From Valencia hispanica (taxonomy: Eukaryota; Chordata; Actinopteri; Cyprinodontiformes; Valenciidae): 64,000 nt of DNA. The DNA lies in contig OY747716.1 in NCBI GenBank assembly GCA_963556495.2, forward strand, positions 33,446,318-33,510,317. Direction: 5' to 3'. The notes beneath the pieces are model-generated. The model did no database searches. It saw nothing but the letters and a program-made list of their open reading frames with translations, and was not told the origin of the DNA. This document shows, piece by piece, positions 32,690 through 43,950 of this stretch. The first letter of the stretch is position 1. Each line of letters starts with the position of its first letter. The position numbers and the translations under genes were made by a program.

Positions 32690-33624
32690 CAGAAATTTTG
32701 CAATAATATTTGATCTTACATTCACAAATGTCAAAATGTTTTCATTGGATTCTATATGACAGACCAAAACTCAGTATTACAGTATTGTGAAATGAAAGGG
32801 AAAGGATCTGTGATTTTTTTTTTTCACTTATGTCATTTCTAAAAAATTGGATATGTATTTGTATAAGTCACTTACTCTGATACCACTAAATAAAATCCAC
32901 TGGACACATTTAACTTTAGCAGCGCCTAATATATAAATAGAGTCCCCCCTGATGACTTTTGACATGCTTTATATGACCCCTTTACCTCATTGGACATTTC
33001 ACGCTGAAGTGTGCTGAAAAAGAACATCAATTGTTCTGAGGATTTTTGTCAAATGCTGTTATCTATTTATGGCAGCGGGACGATAGCCTACCATCACAAA
33101 CAGTAAATAAATTACTTGGTACACTAAAATAAATGTCTCAAACCATATAATTTTCACTATATAAATCTATTGAAAAACGTCAAAATATTATCTTAGTCCT
33201 TCCTCTTAATCCTAATTTGAACTGAATCTCCTACCAGAATAGCCGTTCCCCAGGCAATACATTTTTTTGTTGTTATCCTTATATTGTGGGTTATATCTCT
33301 GTATATTTTTTAACTTAAAATAATCTATCCTCATTGATTTTAACTACAGTCCCACCAGAAACAGTCATAGAAATATAACCGAAAACAGTGTAATAGAAGA
33401 TGAGGATCTGGAATGAAGTGATATTTGTTTTATGTCCTTCTCAGGAGCATCAACCCAGGCCCGAAAAGAATCGCTGTAATAACTATAATTACAGTGATTA
33501 GATACTTCTTTTTGTTAATCTATCATACAAAATCCCAATAACATACATGAAAGTTTTTGCGTATGTGACAAAATGTGAAAAAGTTTATTTTCTTTGAGTA
33601 CTTTTGCCAGTCGCTGTAATTACT
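32690..33624 (+). mobile_element. Tc1-family shell without transposase
   Basis: The left part matches the 5' noncoding end of the Tc1 family seen elsewhere in the window (ATTCACAAATGTCAAAATG, then GACAGACCAAAAC, GTGAAATGAAAGGGAAAGG, CTTACTCTGATACCACTAAA). The right end (TGACAAAATGTGAAAAAGTT, then TACTTTTGCCAGTCGCTGTA) is its terminal inverted repeat. No transposase can be read between them; the interior from about 33010 to 33340 instead matches the unnamed repeat at 7.6-8.1 kb. Confidence 0.65.
33010..33340 (+). repeat. Unnamed dispersed repeat, copy 2
   Basis: Diverged partner of 7560-8090, in the same orientation. Matching blocks are GCTGAAAAAGAACATCA, AATGCTGTTATCTATTT, TAATTACTTGGTACAC-like sequence, CAGAATAGCC, CCCAGGCAATAC and TATATCTCTGTATATTTTTT. 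It sits inside a Tc1-like shell. Confidence 0.5.
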
Positions 33625-35336
33625 AGTTATCCAGGAAGCCATCTGTATTGTGTATCTGTATCTCCCTGCTCAGGGCTTTTTATAACCACAGTTGGCCCAT
33701 GCCAGTCCCAAGCTACTCAGCCCACTTCTCACTTAAAATGGACTGCTGGTCTGCAGCGTTCCACAGCTTGTTCTCATTGCCAGCTCAGACTGGTTCAATA
33801 TCTCTTAAGAAGAGCTTAGCTTAAAATGAATTGCACATTCAGCCCAGGAATTATTCAGTTCATGCACTCCGGCTATGTTCAAACAGTCAATTTAAAAGCT
33901 TTTGATAGGCTCACACCACGATAGCCAAAACGATTTGAATTAATTGTTATTAGAACTAAACTAATGAAACTTAGGAGTTAAATTACTCCCTGTTGAATAT
34001 GATAAGGAAACTAGTATTACCATACCACTGCTAGAGTATCTAATGGCTGGTTGCAGTCACTATCCATAGATCATTTTGTACCTACTCATGCACAACTATA
34101 TTGTTTCAGCAATTTCTAAAGGAAGCCTGTAGAGTTCATCAGTCCTTATTGATTATTCAATTAAAGGGATCACGGTGTCCTGAGTGAGCATAATCAAGAG
34201 GGGTGAGGAATCCGATTAGCTAAAGGATGTCCTATTGCCAGAGACCGGGTGGGTGTTGTTAAGAACAATGTGTTTCTAGGTAACAGCAAGTACAATCAGA
34301 GGATGCTAAAAAAGAAATTTTATTTTTCCATGTAGTAATAAACATGTAGGATAAAAGTGTCTTAAAACCACACACTCACATGAAAACTGTTTATATCATT
34401 AATTAATCTTTAAAGTGAAATTACTTTTCACTCAAAGCAAAAATGCCCATTAATAATTCAGTTTAACAAAAATAAAGATGCAAGCAAAAAGGCAGCCAGA
34501 AATGCTTCAGTTTGTGGGGATTGCCTGGGTGTCAAGCACCTGAATTAGTGTCGGTGACTACAAACAGTTGTCACTGACACAGTAGCAGAGGTCTTCTGTT
34601 ACAGGACAGTTTAACAGACATTCAAAACCCACATTAATTAGTTGACTCCATGCAAATAAATTAGCTGCAGGCATGCCTGTGGCTACTATAATTAAATGTG
34701 AAATATGAAACATCTGACATTAGAATACACAAATGAGATAGTGGGGAGTCATGTGGACATGTTTGATCAGTTTTGACAAACCTAACAGCAAATCAGAAAG
34801 GTAACCTTTAGACCTTTGTGAAAGACAAGATAACTAAACAATATGAACTAGTTTAGGTCAAATAGTCAATTTCAAGCTTTTATTTTTATTTTGACAACTA
34901 CAATGGATGTTCATTTAATTATTTCAAGTTGTATGTTACGATTCCCCAGTCTGAAAGGGGGGCAGCAACATGACAACACAATAAAAAGACAGAGACCTTG
35001 TTATAGTGAAAAAGAAAGAGATGTATTTTCTCTGAAAATCTTGAAGGCTGTACAAACCGTGGGTGAGAAATGGAAATGGAACAAATTGAACAAAATAAAA
35101 CAGGGCCTAACTGTCATCTACTCTAAATGATGAAAAAAAGCACCCTGCTTTTCTTATCTAACAAAAATGCTGTTCAAAAACCTTACATGGGTGGCACCAT
35201 CCTACTTACCTAGTGTATTTCACAGAAATAGACCTGTGTGTGGAAGTGTTTACAAACTTTATCTAGTCCACAATCTCCCACCACAAACCTTCAAACATAA
35301 ACAAAGCTCCAGAGCACCCACACAGGTGAGCCAATT
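33625..35336. other. Intergenic; candidate conserved noncoding stretch
   Basis: No gene. At about 34540-34720 the sequence is repeat-free and holds ATTAATTAGTTGACTCC, an octamer-like ATGCAAATAAATTAGC and TATAATTAAATG. At 34240-34300 there is an RFX-like GTTTCTAGGTAACAGC. These are pattern-based suspicions only. Confidence 0.3.
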
Positions 35337-36370
35337 ATTATTATTATTTTTTTTACTTTTACTGTCTGGCAGTGTGGCACTCAGAATTGGTGTCTGAGTA
35401 CCAAGTACAAGCCCAACATATTTACTTTCTCAAGCAGAGCATTACAGCTTTTGCTATGGTACTCCCCTTCATATATGTGTGAAAATTTTTTATTAGAGAT
35501 TGCTGTAGGTTTAATTATCTGAATTTATGGACACGGAAACTAAACAAAACAAGAGAGAAGAAAGAAAGAAGATGACAAAGAGAGGCAATGTGAGTTGACG
35601 AGAGAAAGGGGAACAAAAAGAACACAAGAAAAACAACCCAGTCCTCCACATCCGCAAGCAACATTGACAAGACAAACCAAATAATAGAAACTAAGAACTA
35701 CACATCCACAACACACAACAACAATGTCTCTGAAAAGCTCTTGACACCAATTATTCAGGATCTATTGATGATAACCTCAGCCCAAGAATATATCTGTTGA
35801 CACCAATGTCCCCACACTTATGTGTCTGTGTAAGCATGCTCGTGCATATGAGGTTTCCTCATACGAGTGTTTAATAGTTGGTGTGAGGAGCCGTCAATCC
35901 ACCCTACAGGAATCGATGCAGACATGAAGGAGGGAGGGGGCACAGATGTCCAGAGGACCCCAGCGCCTAGGACCGCCAGGCGGAACAGTGCCGACCGCAC
36001 CCCCCAAGAGAGGAACAGAGCGAAGCCACAGGGGAACATCCAGCAACTACAATGCAATGTACGTGCCCATGGGCTCCGCCGGCGACGCCAGGGTAGGCCC
36101 GGTCCATGACCAGGGGACCAGGAGGCACCCCACTCCCCAGCAGGGCCCCAAACGGTCCCCCGCTGCCACCACAAGGCCCGGGGGGGGGAACGCCGCCCCA
36201 ACCAACACGAGGAAGACATCAGCCTGACACATCGGCCGCCCGACACACCGACCCACCCAGACCCGGCCAGGCACGCACCAGGGCTGCACTCGGGCCCCCA
36301 GCCCCAAACATCGAGAGCCCCCAACGCACCAGCGGGCAGGGGCATCAGTCACTGGCAGGTCAGCCAATTA
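35337..36370 (-). mobile_element. L1-like LINE 3'UTR, inverted partner of the nested L1
   Basis: Read on the minus strand, this repeats the 3' part of the 28.4-31.3 kb L1. It has a GC-rich segment (about 36370-35890) and shared blocks TTCATGTCTGCATCGATTCC, ATATATTCTTGGGCTGAGGT and TTGGTACTCAGACACCAATT. It ends in an A-rich tail at 35360-35337 (T-rich on the plus strand). No ORF2 sequence is left. The two copies are clearly diverged, so they are independent insertions and not a recent duplication. Confidence 0.83.
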
Positions 36371-36597
36371 GCCAGCCAGCAGGAGAAAGGCCCAGCTCGA
36401 CAGATGAGCTTCCTATTATAGTCAGCCCTGAGTCCTGGTTGGTCCTTCACAACCTCTTTGGCCAATAAGAGCCTTTCAACTTCAAATCGGCACCAATCTG
36501 TATTGAACCTGCAGATAAACAATAAAAGACAGGGAAGGGGGAAAAGCACTGTCTGGCAGACATGTAACAACATTTATGTTACGACAGCAGGTTGCAA
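36371..36597. other. Short intergenic gap between two LINE fragments
   Basis: No feature recognised. Confidence 0.4.
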
Positions 36598-36880
36598 GAA
36601 GGAAATTAAAGGATGAAAATCAGTACCTACGAATCCGAGACCATGGTCTTGAGCAGGAAAAGGGTAGAGTGCCTTCTCCGGGTTGGGGATGAAGTCCTGC
36701 CTCATGTGGAATGGTTTAAGTATCTCAGGGTCTTGTTCACAAATGAGGAAAAAATGGAGCAGGAGATTCATAGGTGGATTGGTGCTGTGTCTGAAGTGAT
36801 GCTAGCGCTGTATCGGTCTGTCGTGGTGAAGCGGTAGTGAGCTCTCGGATACAAGCGGCTGAAATGGATGGATGGATGGT
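36598..36880 (+). pseudogene. RTE-like LINE fragment
   Basis: The frame MKISTYESETMVLSRKRVEC, then LLRVGDEVLPHVEWFKYLRV, LFTNEEKMEQEIHRWIGAVS and MLALYRSVVVKR is the region after the catalytic box of RTE-type reverse transcriptases (pattern KT..M...R, FKYLG.LFTS.G.M..EI..RI..A). It stops at 36837; a further scrap (RIQAAEM-like) leads into a GATGG tail at about 36880. The segment between KR and RIQAAEM is deleted, and catalytic residues are absent. Confidence 0.85.
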
Positions 36881-38529
36881 GTAGTTAAGTGATAAAGCAA
36901 AGAGATTGCGGAGAGCGTGTGCACTGGAGTATCATGAGACATCACACAGCAATCTGCCCTCTAAAGCACTGGAAAATGGTTCAGAAAAAATGATATTAAA
37001 AAATAAAGCACAAAACTCTTTTCAATCTCAGGATAAACTGCCATTGTGAATGAATGCATTTTTAGTTACAAAATAGCTTCATTGTGAAGGACTTTATTAA
37101 TTGAAAAGAGGGATTTGGGGTCTCCATCAATTCCTTAACTCTTTTCTATTCACTGTAATGTTAGGTCAATACGACATACAGTAGAACCACTTAGAATGAA
37201 AATATAAAATCAAATGTACCTAGTGATACTCAAATAAAGCTCACAGAGATCATTCACTTACTCAAATCAATGAGTCTACTCCCAGGGTCCAACACTTGCT
37301 CATACACTTTAAAATACAAATTAAAGGTAGTGGCATTATTAAACCATTTGAATGTGTCAGTACCTAATGAATTAGATTATGTCTTTGAAGCATGCTAAGC
37401 AAATTAAGTAAAGCCCACTTTAACATCCAGGAAGGATGTCACACACTGCGTGGTTACAGTAATGTATTCTCTTATCCTACAAACTAGCTTCTGTCATTAT
37501 GTGGGTGATTTTTTCTGAATATTGTAACTTTAAGTCTGAGACAGAGAAAAGTTTTAGTTCTGCACATTTTTAGAAACTATAACTTCCCAACAAGTGATTA
37601 TGGCCAAAGTTTGATGAATGAGCAGATAACGAACATAATTTTATTTAGATAGCATCAATTCAAAACCAACATCATACTCCACTCTTGATGACTAGCAAGT
37701 CCAGTTCATGTCCAGTTATATAGAAATCAGTAAGATCCAAATTAAGTTCAGATCAATCCTATTGATCCAAAACATTTAGCCGAATTCAGATCCAAGTCAT
37801 CCAACCAGACAAAGGGCCTGAACATTAATCCATTGGAGTCTAACTAGGAGAGATCATACGAGGTCAAGGAAAAATATACTGGACATTTATTAGCAGGAGT
37901 TTTCAACAATATGGTAGATAACAGAAGACTGGAGAGCATTTATATAGAGCAGATCAGAAGTGAGTGAAATTGCACTGATTCCAGCAGAGGAGGTGGGCTG
38001 TGGCAAAGCAGAGAACAGACAGACGTCAAATCATATAAATATTCAAAACTCCAATTTAATTATGGGAGAGTACTATTAAAGTCTGTTTATCATACAAAGA
38101 CAGTTGGTAAAAGGCTCGGCCAACAGCATCAAGATGTTGATTTTTCAGCAATCTCTCATCATGAGGACCCATGAAGCAACAGGGGAGAGAAAACCTTTTA
38201 CAGGAAGAACCCTCCTGCAGAACCAGGCTAAGCATGAGGTATCTGCCATGATTGGCTAGGAAGGAGAAAATCTATATCTAGCTTGTGACAAGTGGACATG
38301 TCGGGGGAAGATAGGACGGTTGGTCACCCTAAATTAATTGACAAAAGTTAGCCTCAGTGAACAGATCATAAACAACGTCACAACATTTAAAGCAATGGCT
38401 CAAGAGTCTTAAGCAGTTAGCCTACTTTCTGTATTAGCTGTGTTCCAATGCTATTACTAGCTTGTACATCAACAGGAGCCAAAAGTGGAGATTATTTTTA
38501 GTTGTATATTGATTCTGCGGTTGTGTACT
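36881..38529. other. Intergenic; one transposon-end scrap
   Basis: Mostly featureless A+T-rich DNA. At 38294-38333 lies the inverted partner of the 31515 transposon end (GGACATGTCGGGGGAAGA, then GGACGGTTGGTCACCCTAAA). No matching second end is seen nearby. Confidence 0.45.
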
Positions 38530-39200
38530 GGAGAGTGGGTGTGCTGGTGTTTTCTCCTACCTTCTCTGCAGGGTGTGGCAGGTAGCAGCTGTGTTCATCA
38601 GATCATCATCACTCTCCGGCTCAAAAGGGGAACGGTTCCTGCAAGCTGAAGCCGGTCGGTTCTTGCTTCTAGTGTGGTTTTCACTGCGATTCCAGCAGCC
38701 TCACTCCGGAGCCTTCTGCAAGAAACAAGTCATCAGTTTGGGTTCCAGCCTGCTCAGCCTCTGCACCATTTCCCAACCAGAAATCTCCAAAATACTCACC
38801 TTCTCAGCTGCTGTCGTTAAGCTGCCTGCCTGTCGTCCCAGAATCACCTCCACCTACAGAATAACGAGAACTTATCTTCTTCACCGTCGATCCTGGAAAG
38901 CCTCTGGGTTCCTCCTCGCAGTTCACCTACAAAGACCAACAGTCAATCAACGGACGTCCACGCACCCACCTCCAGTCATTCGCAGGTTACAGTTTCCCAC
39001 TTCCCCGCACAACAAGTAAGATCTCTACAGCTTATCTCAAGATCCTCTTCATCTCATTAATAACCATACCTTCTCCCCTTTCAGTCTGACCCTGTTTCCT
39101 GTTTTCCCGTTCCTTGGTTCCTCCTGAGATGAACCACCGTTCCTTGCAAAAATCAAACTTATTTTGAGAATCACTTCCCTCTGTTGTTGTCTGGTGCTTG
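38530..39200 (+). repeat. Pyrimidine-rich dispersed repeat, copy 2
   Basis: Partner of 27225-27835, sharing the start GTGTGCTGG...CTCTGCAGGGTGTGGCAGG and the C+T-rich character. It ends with ATCAAACTTATTTTGAGAATC and CTGTTGTTGTCTGGTGCTTG. A 148-residue Ser/Arg-rich frame (38573-39019) runs through it but matches no known family. Class unknown. Confidence 0.5.
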
Positions 39201-41439
39201 ACAGATCAAGAGTCCAGAAACCAATCACGTCATTGCATCAATTGTTTCTATCTTCTCCTAGAACAGTGTGACTGTTTTGAACACTGGTTTTAGCATCTTC
39301 ACACGTGAAAAAATATTCTTTGCTGATTCTTGTGTACACTTACTTTGAGTTTGCTAATTCAACCAACCCAATTTCTTCCTACCTTGCCTAATAAAGAAGG
39401 TATCAGAACAGACAGAATAATCCTATTATAAAAACAAGAAAATATTTCAAGAAACATATATAAAATTAATTTTGTAATCACAAATATGTAAAAAAATAAA
39501 AACCTTCAGAGCAAAGCAAACTTACTGGTACAAAAACAATTATCTGGTGCTTTACTGTTTCCTCTGTCGGCTGTTTCATTATTTGTCTGTGTTTAGGCGT
39601 CCGGTTTGTATGAAAACAAATCATTTTTCATCATTTGGGCAGGAAAAGGGCTGCCAGACAGAAGTAATTCCAGCCTTCATCACCGCTTTCCGATTTCCGG
39701 GAAATTTATATGCACAAGCCAACAAAGCGCTGGCAAGCAGATGATGATCTTCAAAGCGCAGAGGTCATCATCAGTGTAACTGCTTTGTGTGCATTAACAA
39801 AGACTAGCGACAGTGCAGTGACTAAAAGGAAATATGTGTGAAACCCTCTCTAAACATATTTATCACTGTTACTGAATAATGTTTCCTTTTTCATTATGAA
39901 TAGACAAAAAAATCTCAGCAAAAAGTATAAAACCTAATTAATATTCACAGCCACTCTTTGTGGTTTACATTTTTTGTCCTGTTTGATGGTGGCAACTAAA
40001 GACAATGTTGTTTGCTGTTAAAAAATAAATGGGCATCTCACTGTTTTTCCCTTTAATTAAAAAGATTAAAAGTCTGTTAAAAACAAAAAAAGGTCTAGTG
40101 ATGCCTGTGCTATAACTCTTGGTAAAAACACAACTATCCTCACAGGATGACATGAAAGCAAGAATCTTCAAATGGTTAATCTTCTTCCTTGGCCATCTGG
40201 CAAAGCTACCTAGCTACTAGAAAAGATCCAATCTCTTTTACGGTTTGCTCCTAATCTGTCAGAAAAAAGTCTAGATTTCTTACTCTTCTTGGATCAAGAG
40301 ATCAACCACACACACCCTGAAAAGTTCCCAAAGCCCCAGCATGGTGCCGCGTATCGGTATAAGAGAAAAAGGATCTTTTGTGTGCTTTAATTGAGATTCA
40401 TGGTGGAATTTAGAGCAACATGTGGATTTATGTGGGTCTGCAGAGAATGCAGATCAGTCAGCTCTGGCTCTGTGCGCCTGTGCCTGTGATGTAACGATGG
40501 GACATGTAAAATGGATGGACGGAGACACTGATGGGATATAAATAGATAATGGGACCATTTGTTTGAATTGGTTGTTCCACTTCACTTAGCGTATAGATGA
40601 TTGCTCCCACATTGCAGCCTTCTCTGTTGCCAGCTATCTTAAATAATATCCTAATCTTCCTCGTTCCAGCCTTGTGCCCTGTCTGATCCATTGCAGCACC
40701 ATGTTCGCCACTCTCTGATCATACAGATATGTGCTATGGTATAAATTCTGTCCATTTAAACATGGAGAGAGTTTTTTTTTTCATTTGAATTATTGGTTAT
40801 GTTGGAAAAAATATTTCTAAGATTAAATATAAATCAGATGGCTGTTTTGTTTTTAGAGCTATACGCTAAATAGAACAAACTGATATTTAAATTAAACAAA
40901 TCTCTACTATTTTAATAGGGGCCTTGTTTTCACAAGGGGGATAAACTCCTGAAGGTTTTTATTTCCTTTTCATGTTTATGTTTCTAGGCCTTTTGCAGAT
41001 GCTTTTATCTGAAGCGATTGAAATATGTATCAATCAAGTTATTATCAAAAGCTTACAATTAGCTACTATGAAGGAAGACATCAGGTTCCATCAGAGATGA
41101 CAGGGGTAATGGTGTAGAAATAGAGTGCAGGCATAGAGAGAAGTGCACAAGGAGAAAGTACCATTTTCACATCAGACTAGTTTATAAAGCAGCCATTACT
41201 AAAAAAAATTCAGACAGAGTGATTTATTAGAGGAAGAAATCTGGCTCCTTCTTGCAAATGTGTACATGTCCACAAATTGAATCCATTAATCAATCAATCA
41301 ATCTAGTCATGATTCAATCCATAAATCCTTCCATGTATCTAAGAATCCATTCCTTCATAAACCCATCTATTCACTGAACCCTTAAATCCAAAAATCCACA
41401 AAGCTCTGTAGATAGCTTTACAATCAGATCTTCTAGGAG
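39201..41439. other. Intergenic, no feature recognised
   Basis: About 2.2 kb without gene or recognised repeat. Degenerate ATCAATCAATC and ATCCATAAATCC words lie at 41280-41400. Confidence 0.45.
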
Positions 41440-41610
41440 AATGGTGTCGAGCTCCAGTACTCAAGGGTCAGTGTCCTGTAGGTTTTAGACGTGTCACTGC
41501 TTCAACACATAAGGATCAAATTAGAAGGTTATCTAGCAGGACTCTGTAAAACCTGACTTAATGCTAAGCAGCAACCAAGGACTAAAATTTTACACCCCTG
41601 TTCTAGGGAG
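41440..41610. mobile_element. Decayed MITE (hAT-like, diverged)
   Basis: GTCGAGCTCCAGTACTCAAG, then GTCAGTGTCCTGTAGGTTTT and AGACGTGTCACTGCTTCAAC follow the pattern of a common fish MITE whose ends read as (tcaagg)gccactgtcctg. A related decayed copy is at 52330-52520. Confidence 0.5.
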
Positions 41611-41710
41611 ACGTGGAAAACAAAAGAAAGTTATTTCCAGGAAACTGAATGTCTACCCTAATGTCTCCTTCCTGTGGGACATGTCAAAACATATTTAAAA
41701 TTTATCTTAA

Positions 41711-42191
41711 AGGAACATGGGGCAGGATTTGTCAATAAAATAAACATGCATGTCCAGTTTTTTAATGCTGTTGGGTGATGAAGCGTTATAAACCAAAAAG
41801 AATGAGCCCACCCACGTATCGTCCCATTTTCTTAAACTGGCTGTGTGCTGCAAAATGTGCTGCAGTTTGGGGCCCGAATTTCCCGCGCTGTCTTAGTGTG
41901 AAGTCAATTGACACTGCTTGCGCGTTCTTGACATCTTTAAAAAAGGAAGAAAAATGGTCGCATACCTCCATTGATTCAATTGTGAGAATGGATTCTTCTG
42001 CAACTGGGAAACGACCAAGGACGACTCACAGCCCACTAAAAAGTGGCACTAACAAAAAGAAGTATGTCACTGTGAAGAGATATGTTTTTTTGTGAAGCGT
42101 TTGTGCACTCTCCCGTGCGGGTGGCTGCAGTTACTTGCAGCGCCGGCCACGTCGCTCGTGAGTTTATTTCTTCATTCTGCCCCATGCTCCT
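41711..42191. mobile_element. MITE with TTAA target duplication
   Basis: The left end AGGAACATGGGGCAGGATTT and the inverted right end (AGGAGCATGGGGCAGAATGA) match at 12 of the first 13 positions and share an AATAAA(C) stretch just inside. TTAA flanks both sides (41707-41710 and 42192-42195). The duplication suggests piggyBac or Kolobok mobilisation. The interior has a 106-residue open frame of no known family and is taken as noncoding. Confidence 0.8.
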
Positions 42192-42399
42192 TTAAAGGGT
42201 TTCTTCTGTCATTTAAGCCACCTTAGGTAATAGTTCCATCTGAGTTGGCTGAATCCAGCAACTCATCCTGGCTATTCCACACACTGTTTCTGTGTTCTTA
42301 AAGGTAAATCTCCGCTTGATTAAGTAAATGAGGGTACATCAATTATAAAATACTATGTCATGACATGTATCTCTCAGCAGGGACAAAACATATTTGTTG

Positions 42400-42575
42400 A
42401 AGTTACTCTGGTTGTACCAGCCTTTGGCTCATCCCGGACAGGATCAGACTGCAACAAACAATTAGGTCTGCAGAGAGAGTCATCAGGGCTGACCTTCCTT
42501 CCATCAAGAACTTGCACAGGTCTAGGGTCGGGAGAGGGGCGCCTAACATCTCTGCAGACTAATGTACAAGGAGCA
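42400..42575 (+). pseudogene. LINE ORF C-terminal fragment
   Basis: One frame reads LQQTIRSAERVIRADLPSIK and NLHRSRVGRGAPNISAD before a stop. The pattern RVI.ADLPSI..L..SRV.R.A..I..D is the C-terminal part of a fish LINE ORF. No catalytic part is present. Confidence 0.7.
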
Positions 42576-42679
42576 TATTGTTCAGTTACATAAGGTAATG
42601 TGGATTTGTTTCTGACTTTATTTATTTATAGTTGTAAACTATAGTTTAGCCACTGGCACAGATGGTTCCCTTGATGATG

Positions 42680-42955
42680 CTTCCTTACCTGACTCATCTG
42701 CACTTGGCCCAATGTCCTTTTTATATCCTTTTCATTTATGTTCTTAAGTGTTTGTGTGCATGGGAGATGGGTTTGGGGGAGGGAGGTATAACTGTGATCA
42801 TGCTTTTAAATCTGTGGGTGAGGGATGGGAATGTGGTTTATGTGGGGTCATTTTAATCTGTAAATCACTTTGAGTTGCAACTCTTGCATGAAAAGTGCTT
42901 ATACATAAAGAAGGATTGATTCATTGATTCATTGATTGATTAAAGTCTCTCTGAT
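42680..42955 (+). mobile_element. LINE 3' end with GATT tail
   Basis: AATCTGTAAATCACTTTGAG, then TTGCATGAAAAGTGCTTATA and ACATAAAGAAGGATTGATTC lead into GATTCATTGATTGATT repeats, the usual end of L2-like fish LINEs. It may belong to the ORF fragment just upstream. Confidence 0.7.
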
Positions 42956-43639
42956 TACATCGCTTGCTGGGGATTTCCTGAATGCTATGTACAACAAGGT
43001 GTCCAGGTCAGATTGAAGTTTTTTAAATCTTCATAATGTTTTAGATGAAAACCAATAGAATCACAAAATTCACATGAAAATTGAGACTGAAGCCCCATCA
43101 GAGGTCAGCAAGGAAATTGAGATATACCTAACTAGAATTCCTAAGAAGTGAACCTGGATTGACAGGAAACCTGGAGGATTTAAGTGATGAATGCTGGCAG
43201 AAAACTTGCAGTGACCTGATTAGACAGGACATGCTGATTCTTGGCTTTCCTGGCTCCAAGTGTTTTGTTTTTATCATGTATAAAACTGCATCACAGTAGA
43301 ATATTAAACTATGGCCCTCTCTACACAGAGTTTGTGCTGCATTTTCAATTCATGTTCTTACCCAACATCGGTTTTTGGTCTAAAAAAATAAGGTATTTAT
43401 AAACACTTATCAACATTAAGTTGTTGCTTTTCTTACTTAAACATCTGAAAAGGGTAATTTAATTTAGGTAATTAGTTTTCTTTTTTTTTTATTTTAAAAG
43501 TTTTTACATATTTTTTTCATCCCCCTTTGTTTACTTTCTTTATTTGTTTATTCTTGGGTTCTTGTTCCTTTTACATTTGCATTTATTTTTCTTAGAATAT
43601 TTTCAAGCCTAAACCCCTTGATTCTTAGTTTATGCGATC
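42956..43639. other. Intergenic, no feature recognised
   Basis: No gene or repeat family recognised. Confidence 0.45.
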
Positions 43640-43950
43640 CATAGTCAGCTCCCTCTGTGTAATTAGTCTCCTTTCCTCAGTTTTCTCAGCTTGTATTCTG
43701 CCTCAGCTGTTTACCTCTGATTAGTTTCTTTGGTTCCATTGGCATTTCCCACCTCTGCCTCAGAATTTTAAGCTCCAGGATATTCATTGTTTGTTGCTGG
43801 GTCCTTCTGTTACACTGCCTGTTTTCTGCCTGTATCCCTTGACCTGCTCCTCCCTGTTTTGTTTTGCTGCAGGTTTGTGCTATTTTCTTAAAGTATTTAT
43901 TATGCTACAGTCTGTCTCGGTGCTCTGGTCCTCTTCAAACCTCAATCATG
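43640..43950 (+). repeat. Pyrimidine-rich strand of the purine-rich repeat family
   Basis: C+T-rich sequence with CCTCAGCTGTTTACCTCTGA, GAATTTTAAGCTCCAGGATA and CCTGTTTTGTTTTGCTGCAG. It resembles the complement of 63370-63700 and 17480-17725. Confidence 0.45.

Noticed and set aside
35818..36468. Frames of 93-175 residues on both strands
   Set aside because: Same GC-rich L1 3'UTR, inverted copy.
38573..39019. 148-residue frame preceded by a CAG acceptor-like site
   Set aside because: Part of a dispersed repeat with a diverged copy at 27.2 kb; low-complexity Ser/Arg composition and no known domain.
41775..42095. 106-residue frame
   Set aside because: Lies within a TTAA-flanked MITE; no known domain, so not called as a gene.
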